DNA of 64,000 bases from Opisthocomus hoazin (Eukaryota; Chordata; Aves; Opisthocomiformes; Opisthocomidae). The stretch lies in NCBI RefSeq assembly GCF_030867145.1, contig NC_134434.1, positions 4,650,001-4,714,000 on the forward strand, read 5' to 3'. Below the pieces are notes generated by a model, which made no database searches, was not told the origin of the DNA, and saw only the letters and a list, made by a program, of their open reading frames with translations. The number at the start of each line of letters is the position of its first letter. Position 1 is the stretch's first letter. Below are positions 48,466 through 63,449 of this stretch, in pieces. The position numbers were made by a program, and so were the translations under genes.

Positions 48466-51400
48466 GTTGATGGGCAAAGACATCATCTGCTATATGTCCT
48501 GGCCAGCTTCCGGGACCTATCCTAAAATTCCTTTGGAAAGTTTCTTGCTTATAAGACAAGCCTGATAAAGATATATGATAATCATAACAAAGAGGAACCC
48601 TAATGATTTTCTCTGCTCCAATACTTCATTCAGTAGTAGGTGATGTAAGATGGGAAAGTATCAGATGGTGGAAGAGGAAAATCTCACATGCATAGAGTTT
48701 CTGAGGATTTTTGAGTGATAAAAAGAGCAAAGCTCTGCTGCAGGACAGTCTGGACAATCGTGAGGCAGGTGAGGCAGATAGTCCCACTTCCGATGCTCAT
48801 AGACTCTGTAGGCATTCAACAGACCTAGTAGTTAAATATAGTGTGAAAATTTCCTATTTCCTCTGACATAGCCATAAATCTATAGGTTTTATGCACCACA
48901 TTGGCTGAGAAATGAAGACAATTGGCTGGCTGTCCCACAATAGGCAGAGAGCTTTCAGAGGAAGTCAATGCCTTACGACATGTGATTGGTGCTGACAACA
49001 TCCCAGAAGTTTGCTCACAAGACAACAGTTACGCATTGGTGCCTTAAGGTCTTCAGCCAGACCCTGGGGTCCCGTAAGCATCCTGGGCTGGCTGATCTCA
49101 CTCACTAGTTTCCTCATCTCCTCTCCCACACATTCATCACTCTCTTCAGAGCCCCTGGACCATGCTCCTCATGGTCCTGCAAACAGTCCATGTAACCCAG
49201 AGGATCTGTGAGGAGGAGGGTTGTTCCCTCTGTCTCAGTATCCAAACGTACAAGCTGAGCACGTGTGCTGAAATGCACGGCCTGTTGGCACTGCGGTTGC
49301 TACCAACCTCTTCTTTATAGCCTACACACCACCAAGGCATGAGGATTGCCCAGAGCTCTCCCCTACTGGCATGATTGCTGCTGATGGGAATTGCTCTCTA
49401 GAGTACATATTGTAGGAATGAGTCTTTTTTGCAATCAACACCTGCTTGGAAGAGTATCTCATCGCAAATGTCAGACAGCAGCTTCCCTGGCCTCAGACTC
49501 TTGTGTCTTTAAAATCACCTTCTAGGAAGCCTGCGAAGTACTGGGGAAATTCCATATGACCAGAGTAATTTTAGACATTTTAATTCTATAATGTGGCCAT
49601 TGATAGACTTTCACACACTTAGTGTGCACAGGCTTGATAATGATGCTTGAGGCTGGGTGCAGAATAGGAGCTAAGCAATTAGCACTCTGGCACTTGGCCT
49701 CTGCTCTGGGTGAGAGAAGTTCCACTGGATTTGCCCAAGTGCCTCTAAATAGATGTAATTAAAGCAGAGAACATCCTAAATGGAGATGTGCTTGGATGCT
49801 CGCACCTGGCTGTGGTAATTGCCAGCAGGAGCTAAACCAGCTTATGTGAGGTTTACAGCGGTCTGAGTCTGCTAGTCAGGCGGCAGAATCAGCAGCTTAA
49901 CAGTGGTTTGAAGTTGTTCCTTGCTAATTTGGATAAAAAATGCAGCATGCTCTGTACTTCAAAAGTTTTGCCAATTAGGAGCATTAAAAATATAATTTCC
50001 TTCCCCCTTCCATCCCTGTAAACAGTGTAGAAGTCTGCATGGCCTTTTGCTGGCAGTGGCTAAACCATTCAGGGAACTGAATTCACTTCGAAGGTGTTTC
50101 TAAGCTCGTACAGGCTGTCTTGTCCTGTGATGCCGAGAAACTTTAGATGTTGGCATAGCTATTCCGGGAACATTTTCAGGTGTAGACAAACTTCACACCT
50201 CCATCTCAAAAGAATCAAAGCCAAAACGGCAGTTTCCCATGAATAACATGCTGGTTTAAGCAGGCACCAGACAGACATTTAACAGGCTGTTGCTTCTGCA
50301 AGGTGGTGTCAGTTCATGAGCATTGCTGAACCAGTCATGGAGAACGTAGCACGACGAGAGGCTGAACATGCCGTATCACACACGTGCCTTCACACTGAGG
50401 GAGAAGCTCAGCACAGCTCTGTAACCGCAGCGTTTCTGCACCCTGGGAAAGCAATGGAACGCTACAGCTCCAGGCTTTTGAGACTGGAGGCATGAGGTGC
50501 TTCACCCAGTGGGTGGGGGTGGGAACTGTGGACATCTGGTTTTATAGTTTGCTAAAATCAAAATGTTTCCAGGACCAGAAACCATCTAGCCTGATTCATC
50601 TCATCCTCATTGCGCCAGCAATTTCACTGGGATAGCGAGGCTCTGATACTGCTATCCTTCTCTTCCCATTGACACGCATATGAAAACTGACATTTGTAAT
50701 TTTAGCCAAAACAAAATTACAATCAAATAGGTTTCTCCCTCATGGATGTGCTTAAAAATTAAAAAATGTGTCCTAAGTGAATTCCAAAAGGCCATAACTG
50801 ATGAGCAGACAGAAAGAAATCCCTGCTCTATTGATTGACAAAAATGTCTCTTTTTTTGAGCCAATCATCTCATACCTCTGGGGCTTCACTAATGCTTGTC
50901 AAACACGTGGGACTGGAATTACTGGAAATCACATTTTCTGCACAATTTCTGCCATTGTTTTCATTGGTTTTTTGTTTGGTTTCCCCCACCCCTTTCTTTC
51001 CTTTCTTTGGCACTTTCTGGGACATTGGCCAGGGCTGTTCTCAGCAAACTTCAGGAGTGTTTGAGTGCTTCATCTGACTTGGCTTTAGGGAAAGCTGATT
51101 TGCCCTCAGGCAGCATTTTTTTCCCTCCTATTTGAAGGGAGAGCCCCAAATGAGTGGTCTTACACATCTCACCTCAATATGTCTAAGATGCCATCGCAGA
51201 AAGGCAGAGCTCAGCTCCTCTGACGCTGTAATTAGAGAAATGAGCTACATTTGTGGCCATCTGCGAAGAGATTGTGGGAAAGCCAAGGATATTATTTCTT
51301 CCCATGGTTGTATGTGAACATGGTGAAAATCTGTTCATATGTGTATGTATGTAAGGCTATCATAGTAATTTCTTTGCTCTTCTTAAAGGTATTATCTTTG

Positions 51401-54400
51401 CTTTTCTTCCTCTGCAGTTCCAGTGTATTTCCTCCTTGGGCTTGTCCTTTTTTTAATTGGCTTTAACATTTTCAAGCTGCCCAGCCATTTGTGAGGTTTC
51501 TTTAGCCAATACCAAGTGGTTTAATATGCCTGAAAGTATTAGCTTCCTTCCTGACTGACCTTTCTCACTTAGCTAGAAACAGCAATTCCCCGGAGCGCTG
51601 GGCAGGACAGAATTAATACAGCTGCTCTCGCTCAGCTGCGTGTTCCCACACCCACCCACCACTGCTCTTGCCACGCTCCAGTCTGACAGGGCTGCCAGGG
51701 CACCGCTGGCACAGGGCTTGCCACAGAGGTGGTACCCTGCCCCTTGGAGATCCTTCTACCTGGCTTCACAGGCAGCAACCATGGATGGGTTTTGTGTTGT
51801 CTGTGCCCTGAAGTAAGAGTTAGGGAGGTAAACAGCCATGGAAGCAGAGAGCTCACTGCTTGCATGAGACGTGGTTCTGGCTGGCTTCTATGCAGCCAGC
51901 AACCTGTTTCCTACTGCTCCGTAGGAGGCCTGGACTTCTTTAAGCCCTTGCTCTGGAAGGAGAAGCAGCCGTGGTGCTGCTTTCTCAGCCAAATGCCAGC
52001 AGGGTTGAGTGCCTGCCTTGCAAATCCAGTGGTGAGGCGCTCCCCTCCCCAAGCTGGGCGCAGTCCCCAGGGACGCACAGGTGCAGGCAGCAGGTATAGC
52101 TCATCTCTTCCTTGTTCCACGAATCGCTTAGATGAGTCTCCTAAAGTGGGGTGTAATTCATTAAGCTCTAGGCATCAAAAATTAGACTTGTTATCAGCAA
52201 AGCGGTAGGAAGATTGCCAGATCAACTCTGGTGTCGATGAGAGACTGAGACCTCCAGAGGGTTTCTCATAATTTGGAGACAACTGTCCTTCTTCACTGAT
52301 TATAGAGATGTCTGCACCGAACAAAAAGATAAGATGCCTGATTGCTGGATAGCTAAAGTAGGGTGAGGTGGATCTGACCATAGCCTTGCTGAGCTCGGTC
52401 ACCTCATCCCTGGCAAGGAGATACTAAATATTCTTTCTTCCTGGATGTGCTTTGGTTTTCAATTTGGATATTCTTGGGCAGAAACTGTCTTTCACTATTT
52501 GTGTCTGTTAACTGTGGGAAAGTAAGTGACCTGTAGCTGCCTGGGAAGCCTGAAAAAACTCAGAAAAATAGCTGAAACATAGATTAAAAAAGTATCTAAT
52601 GACTTTTGTTTTACTTGAATGGAAAGATTATGTTTGTTAATGAGCTCTTCACAACATTCATTTTTTTTAACCATGACAGGGAGTTCATTAGAAACAAGTA
52701 ATTTTAAATATGAAAAATAAACCCGCAATAATTCATTTGCAAAGTCTAGCATTAGATATTACTTTTTCCGGATTTTGAGTTACCTTTAGTTCCTTCATAT
52801 GTCATAAGAAAGCTATTTTGCTGGCATTTTACAAGGGAAGGTCTAGGAGCTGGGTGCCTATTTTCCTTTGGCTCCAGAGAAGACCAGATATAAGAAAGTG
52901 ATTCAGTGATTCTAGAGGTGCTGAGCATATGCAAGTCCAATGGGAGTGTGGAGTGCTTAACACTTTTGCCAGTGAAACTACTTATGTAGTTACTGAGACG
53001 TACAACGTGAGGCAGTTGGTTTGGCATTTTTCAGGTGCTTTGCAAGAGGATGGCTTGGTGCCTTGCAAAGATGACTGAACTATATCTAGGCCTGCCATTA
53101 ATGGCTAAATAGCTGGTATTTCCATTGCAGTGCACAGGGATTCCCTTCCAGGGTTGATGCTGATGAAAATTTAAGGGGGTGAATGAACTCCACTCTAGCA
53201 AATGGCCAACGACTAACTCTCATGTTCGTAGATTCAGGCTGACTGCCAGGTATCCTCTCAGTGGGGACAGCGATGCTAAGTGCCCAGAGGGTCAGGAAAA
53301 GCTCAAGAGAGCGAGATTGACTATGCTCAGCACATTCTTCAGGACATTTAAGCTTGGCACCTTAACACAAGCCCATTTTTGTCATTTTATACAAATACCT
53401 AGGAAATGCAGTGCTAGAGTTCATTAATTATTCCCTTCTGGTGTGATCTACTGAGGGGTAGGGTGGAGAGGTAGACGCCTGTCCTTCTTTCAACTGCTGA
53501 GCAAGATTTTCTGCACCCAATGGGTCAGACTGTGAAGACACCGCTTAGTAAAGTATGGCTCATTGCACTGATGGCATTGCTTGGTGTGAATGAATTTATA
53601 CTCAGTGTGAATCAGATAAGCATTGTAGGAGTAGGTAGATGATAGTGTTCAAATCTGACAGATATTTCCAGATGTCGGCTGTGTGAGGGGTGGGAGTTTC
53701 AGTTAGTGTTCATCTGTGGCTTTCTGATGGTCCACTGAGATACTTCAATAACTTTAGCACAGAGCTGAAGGAGATTTCACCGAGCACCTACGCACAATAT
53801 GTAAAGTAATAAATAAAGCACAGGCTGGAAGAGGTCTTGACTATCCCCTGCATCATGAAAGGAGCAATAATTGTTGCTGTTCCTGGTGAACACTTCTCTA
53901 ACCTGTTCTCAGTGATGCCAGGACAGAGATCTCCCAGATTCTGAGTAGGAAGTATGTATCCCAGGTAAACCCAGAAACTGCAAAACAACTGCAAATGAAA
54001 CAGCAGTTTTCGGTGCTGTTCAGGGGTATATTTTTTGGGCCAAAAAATTTTCATTTCAGCTGAGAAATGAAAATAAGTCACCACCTCAAAACGTGGACAT
54101 TTTAAAGAAGTGATATCACAATGGCATGATTTCAAGGGTTTTCCAGTATCTGATAGGGTCATCAAAGCTGCTCAAGAACATGGACAGTTCATCACTGGGA
54201 TGTAGCGAGGGAAAAATTCTTATGGTTGGGAGTGTGATACCCAAATGTTACCAGGGAACAACGCTCATGGCAGAAGAAGAGTTGTGCACATGACGCACTG
54301 AACAGGGAAGATGGCAGGCTCCAATCACATAATACCTCATCTCTGTTCTCTAACACAGTTAAGCACATGCTTGCTTTTAAGCACATCAAATGCATTTGCC

Positions 54401-55467
54401 TTAATGTTAAACACGTACATAAGTCCACACTGAAGTGCCAAGGAGTGGGCTGAGATTTTTATGTGCTACATTTCCATTCCAATTTCTCTTCTGGAAAATC
54501 TTCCACACAGCGATTTGGTATGGACAGTTCAAAGGCTTCCCTGCCACTTTATTTTGTGTGTCTCACTTAGATGGCTAAATTGGGAATGCATATAGACTAA
54601 AGGAAGTAGGAACTGCTCCTCATCCTCACCTACCTTCTATGAAGCTATTGTAAGTATAAACACTGAAGTTACTTCTTTAAATTAAGCAGTGTGAATAGGT
54701 GGCTGCATCCAGAAAGTGTTCATGGAAACATACTGTAAACCTAGTGTCTGAGTCTATAGGGAGCATTTGCCTGCACAAATAGCACTTATTTCATAATCCC
54801 ACCAAAGCTGAAGCGTTTGCTATCTGTAAAGGTGATGGGCTGGAGCCTTGCAGGAAAGTTGGCAGAACAATGCAATACATAAAACACCAAGAAAGAACAC
54901 ATACTATCTAGAGTGAACAGGGCAGTGAGCAACTTGCTGAAATATCAGAGATGCACCATGGATCAATGTACGGCACAGGTCAGGACCGGATCTGGACACA
55001 TACACCATGAAACAGGGCAGATCGCAGCACTGCTCAAGGCAGGCAGATGTGTTCCTACTGAAATAGATGCTCCCAACCATTTCAGCAGCTTTCTGTTGGC
55101 CTGAGTTTGTCATCTGAGTTCCAGCTACCCCCCACGGGTGGTGGGATATCTGCCCTGGGTGTGCCGAGGTGAGCTCAGCTGATCTGAGGCAGCCAGCTTG
55201 GCTCATCTCGACTCCAGAAGAAAGAAAAAGGATTCTCAGATGACTCTATCAGGAGCAGATACAAGGCAGAGCACTGGTAGGCAGCACAGCAAAGAGGTCA
55301 GCAAGCAAATCATCACGTGTGCTCTCACAGTAATGAAGTGACTCTTTCTCTGTACTCTTCCTTGATGGGAGGTGACAGCCAAAAGAATCATTACTGGAGA
55401 TGCCAACTTGGGCAGTACAACGACAGATAGAAGATTATTGCCTTAATATTGTGCCCACTGTGGCTTA

Positions 55468-55803
<336 letters not shown>

Positions 55804-58800
55804 TCAAACTGGCACGGCAGATTGGTGAAAAATGCATCCCGTGACATTGTTTCCTTGTCCACAGTGACTATAGAGAGAGGCATACTGCTGCCTCGAAAGC
55901 ATGTGGACCAGCCAGTCCTCCTCACGTCAGGACAGAGGATCTGACAGACTGTGAGTCACCTCGCTGACCATGGAGGGCTGGGTCACGGTGCAGTGGCCTG
56001 ACCCCACTGCAGCCTGCCTCAGTTCAGGCAGCATCACCTACCTTTACCCCAGGAAGCTGTGCTTTTCCCACCCTCAGAGCCATAGGAAGGAGTCTATGGG
56101 TTTATTTTAACTGGGACTGATAATCAAATTGCTCTCATCACGCCATATTTTCAATAAATGCTCTGAACCTGGAGGCTCCTGGGCAAAGCCATTTCTTGGG
56201 CCCAGGGGTTCTGGTGGAATCTAGAGATGGTCATGCTTCCCCTGCACATAGGAAAGCATGCAGCGGAACTGTGGGGTGCACATCTGGGTGCAGACAGAAG
56301 ACAAGGCAAGGTTTGGAGAGGTTCCTGAAGCAGGAAAGGAGGTGCCTTCCCTGAGGGATGGAGGATGACCCTCTACTTATTTTCGTTTTGTTGGTCACGG
56401 AGGGAGTCCCCAGCCAGTATTAAAATGCCCGCTGTCAGGATGCTACCCTGCAGGCACTGTCAATAAAGATTAGCACTGAGCCTGGATGCTAAAAGTCAAG
56501 TCCAGACAATCTGCAGAGTTTATCTGGTATTGAAAGCATGGTCCTTTGCTGCAAGCTGGGTGGAAGATGGCCTTTCATCAGTTCAGCCAGAGGACAGGGA
56601 CCTGTTGAACTGTATTTATAACTCCCAGGTGTTCAGATATTAAAATAGGCAGAGATAAGAGTGTTAAAAATAGCAGGAGCTTCAGTTATTAGAAGCATAC
56701 CTAGAACAGACTACAGTAGGCTCTGTGGGAGCTTGCAGCAGTGACGGGATGGCATTAACTGGGTCAAAAGGCCAAGGAGGTAGTCACTTCAATGGTCTGA
56801 AGATGAAGTCACAGGGTGAAGTTCTCTGACACAGCTGAGGAACAGCAGAATGCCTAAGTCTTGGGTTCACACTCTCCTGTTGTGCATGCTCTAAAGTGTG
56901 CTCATGAAGAGCAACGCAACATGTGCTCAATATACACTCAGGTTCCTTAAGACCCTCTTACCTCCGCTGAACAGTGGACTGGTTGAGATTAAAGCACAGC
57001 TTCTGCCCAAAAGTAATTGAGCAGCAGGGGAACTTCACCTCGACAAACGTGTTGGCTGTGTGCAATGTCCAAACATTTGCTAACTTCCCTCATCTCCCAC
57101 AAAATTTTAAACAAAATCTACCCGAGTAGAGTGCAGATATTTCAGAAGACATTTTTATAGAGTCACAAATTAAACTGTTTCCTGCAAAAAAAATTTGCAG
57201 GAGTCAGGCCATCTCCTCGCCTGCTGCCTTTCTCCTGCGTGGAGTCCTGTTTGTGTTAGATAGAACATCTTCCTCCCCATTGAGTGCTCACGTTTCACTA
57301 CGTTCTTGGTGGTCTCAGTTGCCCAGAAATGGCCCCAGCAGTTCCCACACCTGCCTGCATGTGAGGATGCAGCTCTGCCTCCGCAACTTTTCTCCCACTG
57401 TGACTTCCCCTAGATATTTTAAAGCTTCCATCACCTACCCTTCACATTGCACACATGCTTCTCACTCAAAGACAGGCTGAGACAGTCTGGTCTTCCAACA
57501 CAAACCTGCTCGTGATTTCCCAAAGCCAGGGTGGTCAGACTACTGCTCTGCAGCTATCAGCAGAGTTACATGCTCAGTTCTCAATTCAGATGCACCTGAG
57601 CTATTTGGGGTATGCCAGGGTATCTAAGACACCCACAAAGGGCTGGAAGGAGTGATGTGGTGCCTGTCAGAGATCTGATGCCACCCATGTTTAGGCACTT
57701 GAATTACAACTACCATGTCAACAAACCCAACGCTTGCTCCTTCCTGCCCCTGTCATCACTGATTCCATGCACTCTGCGGCTCCACGAGCATCCTCACAAC
57801 AAAGCTTCCTGAAGAAGAAATCACAACAATCTAGTCTTTCCCAGCTATGTCCAAGGTATGACCATGAGTGGAAAAACAGCTTTCTCTCCCCTTAAGCACC
57901 AGTCTAGCACCAGCATATGATACCCCATCTTGTGTGATCCCCCACCACTGTAAGCACAGCAAGGTGAGGGGGAAGGAAACTGCTCTATAAAGAACAGGAG
58001 CTTGGGGCGTTTCAGCAAGTACCTGCATGTTGTCCTCTCGGTTCAACAATGGACCATCAATGTCAGCCACCCAGCAGAAAAGGAACAGCCCAGCTCACTG
58101 CCAGAGAACCATTTTGTTCCCAGTTCTGTGAAATTATGAGGCACTTTCTTACATGATTTAGCAATGGTGAAAATTTGTTCTTAACAATGCAATAACAAAC
58201 TTGGTTAATAAACTCTTCTTTCCTATTGCTTATGTGTGTCTCTGCACTCCTGGAATAGGGTTATTGTCTGGCAAAAAGAACATAGCCCCAAGTGAGCACA
58301 TCATTGCTAATGTGTCATCTTTCTGAGAACATTATTTTCTTGCTGATGACTTCAATCCATGTCTAATAGACTGACTGCAGGATTAGGAAGTGCATCTTAT
58401 TCATCAGGGCTCTGGAAACAATTGATTAGATATTATCCAGTAAACAGAGACTATATCAGCATTGAAACTATGTCCCCACTTCTATTTGTGCTTGTGTGGC
58501 AAGGACCCTTGGGTAACATCTCTTTGCAAATTTCTCAGCCAGAACCTGTATCTAATCTCCATTTTGCATGGAGGTTTGGACATGCTGAAATAAACCCAGT
58601 CATATGTATGGAATTTGTGTTCGGTGCCAAAGCAGGAGCATTAATTGACTGCTCGCATGAGGTGTGTGAAATAAAGTGCCACACATTTATCTGATGGGCT
58701 TGTGCAGAATCAGTACGTCTTCTCACTGCTTTTTCCATCCAGTCAGCCAGGAACAGACAGTAATGATTTTGGCAAATGAGAAGTCACCTTGAAATCTACT

Positions 58801-61072
58801 ACCTATCATTCAGCAAAATAAGGGATAAACTGAAATGACCAAAGATAATTTCAGATGTCTTTTGCATAATGTAGCTTGAGGGCAAGATCAGAGAACTGAC
58901 AGACTCTAGTAAGGAAAAATATCTTGTGCAATTTATATTCTGGGACCAGTTCAACAGAATTTTCCTGATATTTCTTCACTCCTGCAATATGTTTGAGCCT
59001 TGCTTTTCTCTAGTTTCTCTCCTTTTTGTTGGTGGTGTTTATTGGCCCCTTTGGAAGATGCAGGAAATAATTAATGAACAGAATGTAAACAAAAAGTTCT
59101 CCCCATTCCTTGCAAGGCAGCTGAGCATGTATGCTGCTCTGTTCCCCAGTATTCCCACTTATTTGCAGTCCAGCTCTACATTCTGGGCAATGGGAAGTGA
59201 CCACTGGAAAATGGATGCTGTCCCATGGTTACTGGGATTACCTTTGAAAGTCAATTTGTCAGTATTCAGCCACATTTTTCTCATCATCATCCTGCAGCCA
59301 CATGCCATTGTATGCCTCTCTGATACATCCTGAATTCTGGGCACAAAGTTATTTGCAGAGGAGCATGGAGGAAATGAACCTCATGCAGTGCATAGCACAT
59401 ACAACAGAGAAGGGAACATCATCCAGCAGTGTCATTTCTCTTGGTTTCTAAATTCTCTTTGCTTACAGACTTGAAGCAACCACAACTTGTTACAGCCAAT
59501 GCAGCATATTAAAATTCTATCGCTGTCTCTAATTCAATAGGAAAGCGCTCAACTCTGCAGCATTTCTGCATGTACTGAGCATCAATGGTTTCACAGTGCT
59601 CTGACCAGAGTGCCATGTTGCTCCAGCCACTGGCAGGGCTGATAGCATGGTACTGCACAGCCAGAAACTCACTGGGCTGCACAATGTTGGCATGACAAGA
59701 TCAGGAAAGGAGCAGGCATCTCTGTGGAGAAAGACTCTTCCTTTGCAGCTCTAATCTCTCTTTCTGAACATCTACCAAGCAAGAACTGTGCCCTTCTTCT
59801 GCTTCATGAGACAGAATTGTTGGGCCAGTCCAAACCCTGTTGTATTTCTGTGAAACCCAGCAGACTCATGGGCCAGGGTCAGAAAGGCTCCCCTGCTCCA
59901 TTCAGACCAGACTCTTGCACAAAAACTGGTGAAGGTGCCTCCCTGGAGCAGACCGGCAGAGATCTGTGCGCTTGAGGAACCAGAAGCACTGCCTGCAGTG
60001 ATGGACTGCCACAGGAACATGTTTCCTGCTACATTCTGTATCCTGAAAGGGGACTATGGCCTGTGGTTGGCATGTCACCCCCACTGATGTCGGGGGGCTG
60101 CAGTTCCATCTGTGCACTGGGGACTGCAATTACAGCTGGCCTCTGAGAGGACATATGGATTCACTCCTCTGCTTGATGCATGCACTCAACTGGTTTGTAA
60201 TCTATGAAGGAAAGCAAGTGACTTGAAGTTGAGGAAGACCCTCATTTCACTGTCAGTGCTTTGCAAACTTTCTGCAAGCACAAGGCTCCGAAGCAGTTTC
60301 AGGATTTCTAAAGCTGGAGACTTGTGTTGAGGAGGTTAGACCTGAAGTCTTCTTGAAGTGTCTTGCTCTGTCCCTGTTCTTACAAGACAGTTTCAGTTTC
60401 AAAGTGTGTTTGCATGAGGTGCAGAACCTTTCATGTACAAGGACAGGAGCAGATGACACCCAAGACAAAAAAAGTGAATTTATGGCAAAGTTTTAAACAA
60501 AGCTCAAGTGGTAAAAGTGATGTGCTCCATATTTGCATACGAGTCTGCACATATGTTGTGTGAATTTTGCAAGACATTTCAACAGATGCCTTTTGAAACA
60601 TTCACCCAGAGAAAGCAAACAATGTCACCTAGGAGAAGCTGATACAACCAAGCCTTCTGCTGCTCAGCTTCAGCTCAGCATAGCTTCAGTCCTCTGTGAA
60701 AGCACACACTGCTCCCCCAGCACTGCCTTCTGCTCAGCCATTTGAAGGCTCAGACATGAAGTCTTCTCTGATTCTGATGCAAGCTCTTACAAAGGACCTC
60801 ATTCCTCAGGAAAATCTGGTAGTAGCTGATTACATTGGGTTTCCTTCTGTGCCAAGACTTAGCACCTCCTGAGCCATCCTGGAAGTGACATACTGTTATA
60901 GCAGGCAAAGAACTGATGTTCACAGACTCGAATTAAAATTTATAACATACATCTTCATGTTTGTGGGGGGAACTATCTGTGTTTTCACACTTCTACTTTT
61001 ATGTTACAGACACTGTTATTAATAGTCTTTTGCATTTCTCACAAAGAATCTCAAAGAGGTTTATACATTTCC

Positions 61073-61150
61073 AGGTCAGATCCTCCATGGTGTAAATCAG
61101 CAGCTCTCCAGTGAGTAGCTGCCCTCATTTATATGAGCTGGAGACGTGGG
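61073..61150. repeat. Ancient imperfect palindromic interspersed repeat
   Basis: A left arm reading GTCAGATCCTCCATGGTG then TAAATCAGCAGCTC is mirrored by a right arm ending GTAGCTGCCCTCATTTATAT then GAGCTGGAGACG. I recognise this layout as a short palindromic element repeated across turtle, crocodile and bird genomes (GATCC...GTGTAAATCAGC and its inverse). The class name is not certain. Confidence 0.55.
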
Positions 61151-63342
61151 ATTTTAAATTTGCTCAGTGAGAAAAAGCCTCTGCATATCAGGATGGTGCT
61201 AGGATTAGGTCTTTCAGGGCTCATGGCTGAGAACCGAGCAGCAATCTGAAGGGGTAAGGTGCAAAGAGGATGAGGTACATCAGCACATTGCAAAATGATG
61301 CCCTTAAATGCTACAATACATACACACAACATAATATTATACCTGATTCATATCACCCAGGGGCTATTAACATGAAGATGCTTCTGAGTACACAAAGTGC
61401 TTAACTGAACATGACATAGTTACATGCTACAACATGGGATGAGAGGAACAATATTGCCAATTAAAATCAAAGGAAAAACTACAGAAAGTAGAGCTGAACT
61501 TAGCAATCACAGCAAAAGATACATTTGCTTCTCCTTGAGTTTGCTGCCTTTTCATAGGGATGCAGAAAATAGCACGTGACTCTGGCACCAGAGCAGCCAG
61601 CACATAGAACTTTGCAGAACTGGGACTAGGACCCATTCTTGCTGAATTTGAGACTATGCAATTGAAAACTGTCAGTCTGTTAACTCCTTCCACCTCTGTG
61701 AGTGCCTCATGCTCAAAGCTTGCCATTGCATGGATGGGGAAGCTGGTTCAAAAAAGAAAATGCATCAGCATGTTTGGTCCTGGCAGCAGACAAGCAAGAT
61801 GAGTAAGACCAAACTAGTTCCAGCTGCTGAGAGAAACAGGTCATCCATCCTGAATGGGCTATGTGTGACAGTCTCCTTTCAGCCCTTTGGGACTAGGGTG
61901 AGGCACAAGGTGCCCAGACAGGCTGCATGCGATGCAGGGACCACCACAACCTTCTGTGGAGTCATAGTGAGCTCCACACGGATGGCACTTCCAGCAATGC
62001 AAATGGCAAAAAAACCCTTAGTCTCAGCAGTATTACATACTCTGATTTTTATGAAGCTGTTTTTGCCTCCAGAAATTTTGGTCTCACATTCATTAGGAAT
62101 AAAGATGCTACTTCCCCTTGCTTATGGTTCAAGATCATCTGCTTTTGTAAGAACCACCTGAGGCCAGTGTCAGAGGTATGCAGCTCACGTTGGCTCTTTG
62201 CTTAGCATCTGCATTGTCACAGAGAGAAGCTCCTCAGGTTCCTATCACAGGTGAAGGTGGAGACACAGCTACAGAGCTGAATTTTACTCCACAAGCCTCA
62301 GTGTTTTATTTTAGTCACTTGCTGGGTGGAACAGAGGCCATGTAATGGGTGGCATAACAGTATTCAGCGGCCGGTTAAGGCCTCCGTACTCAGCAAATGG
62401 GCTGCACCTCGAGTTGGGAGGCTGTTTTAGCCCTGCCATACTACGACCATGAAAAGAGTGATTTCTTTGTCCTAACACACAGTACATTTAGTCTAAAAAG
62501 CAAAGACCAGTTGCTTCAGTGCTAAGCACTTTACAGGAAGTTGCCATCAAAGTCCTTTAACTGTTCTCAGCCCCAGGGTTGTTCTCTGCCTGCTACCCCA
62601 CTGACCAAAGAAAGGTCAGCACACACGTCATCAGAGGCTAGTCACAACGCTGAAGTCCAACCATGGCCCCAACAAAGCAGTACTCGCCCCGCACAGAGGT
62701 TGGCTCTGCACTGTAGGACATCGTTAGCAAACTCTTAGGTCAAGGCAAGTCAATGGCGATCCTGATTCACTAACGACTTTGCTCCAAACTGCATTGTAGT
62801 TGTGCAACAGGAGTTGTATTGCAACACAACAATCTGTGTACTTTGCAAAGTCGGTGCGCAAAGCAGCTGAAACATCAACTGGTATCCCCGTCACAAATGG
62901 CAACTTGTATGCACCAAGTGCATGTTGTCCTGTCCTGTCCGATTACCTGGTTCATCTCTCTTCCCACTGCTATTAAAGCCCTGCTCCTCTGCAGAAAAAG
63001 CAGAGTACGTCATGTGTCTATTGCTCTGTAGGTTATATTCCAGAGATCTGATTATGTTCTAATTTCCTCACATATATTTCTACCGGGGATAAATCTAATT
63101 TAAACAGTCCTTAATTGTTACGATTTTGTAAACAGTGTCTTAAACACAATAGACACAAAACTCTCAACAAATTGCTGGAGTAGATGTGACAGTATAGGGA
63201 ATCATTTTCATATCTTCTGGGATTGGCCCAAATTGAAGCTTCTGGTCTGATGTTAGAAAATTGATGCAAGAAATATTTCAGCGATATATCCCCCAAAGCC
63301 CTATTACTGTGTGGGAAGTAAAATGGCCTGGATTTTTTAAAT

Positions 63343-63449
63343 GAAGAAAAGAGAAAGAACAAAAAAAGGAAGGAAAGAGAAGAGAAAAAAAGAAGAAAGG
63401 AAGCGAGGGGGAAAGGGGAAACAAAGGGAGGAAGGGAGGAGGGAAGGAA
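63343..63449 (+). repeat. Polypurine (GA-rich) tract
   Basis: About 107 bp with only three pyrimidines (63,360, 63,404 and 63,422), made of irregular GAA, GGAA and GGGA units. Such tracts can form triplex (H-) DNA and are slippage-prone. A short CACACACG run follows. Confidence 0.9.

Noticed and set aside
57445..57550. Possible additional SHISA6 exon on the minus strand with donor GTAGGT near 57,430
   Set aside because: The donor is good and a frame of about 35 codons is open, but the start phase does not fit and the peptide does not resemble SHISA6.
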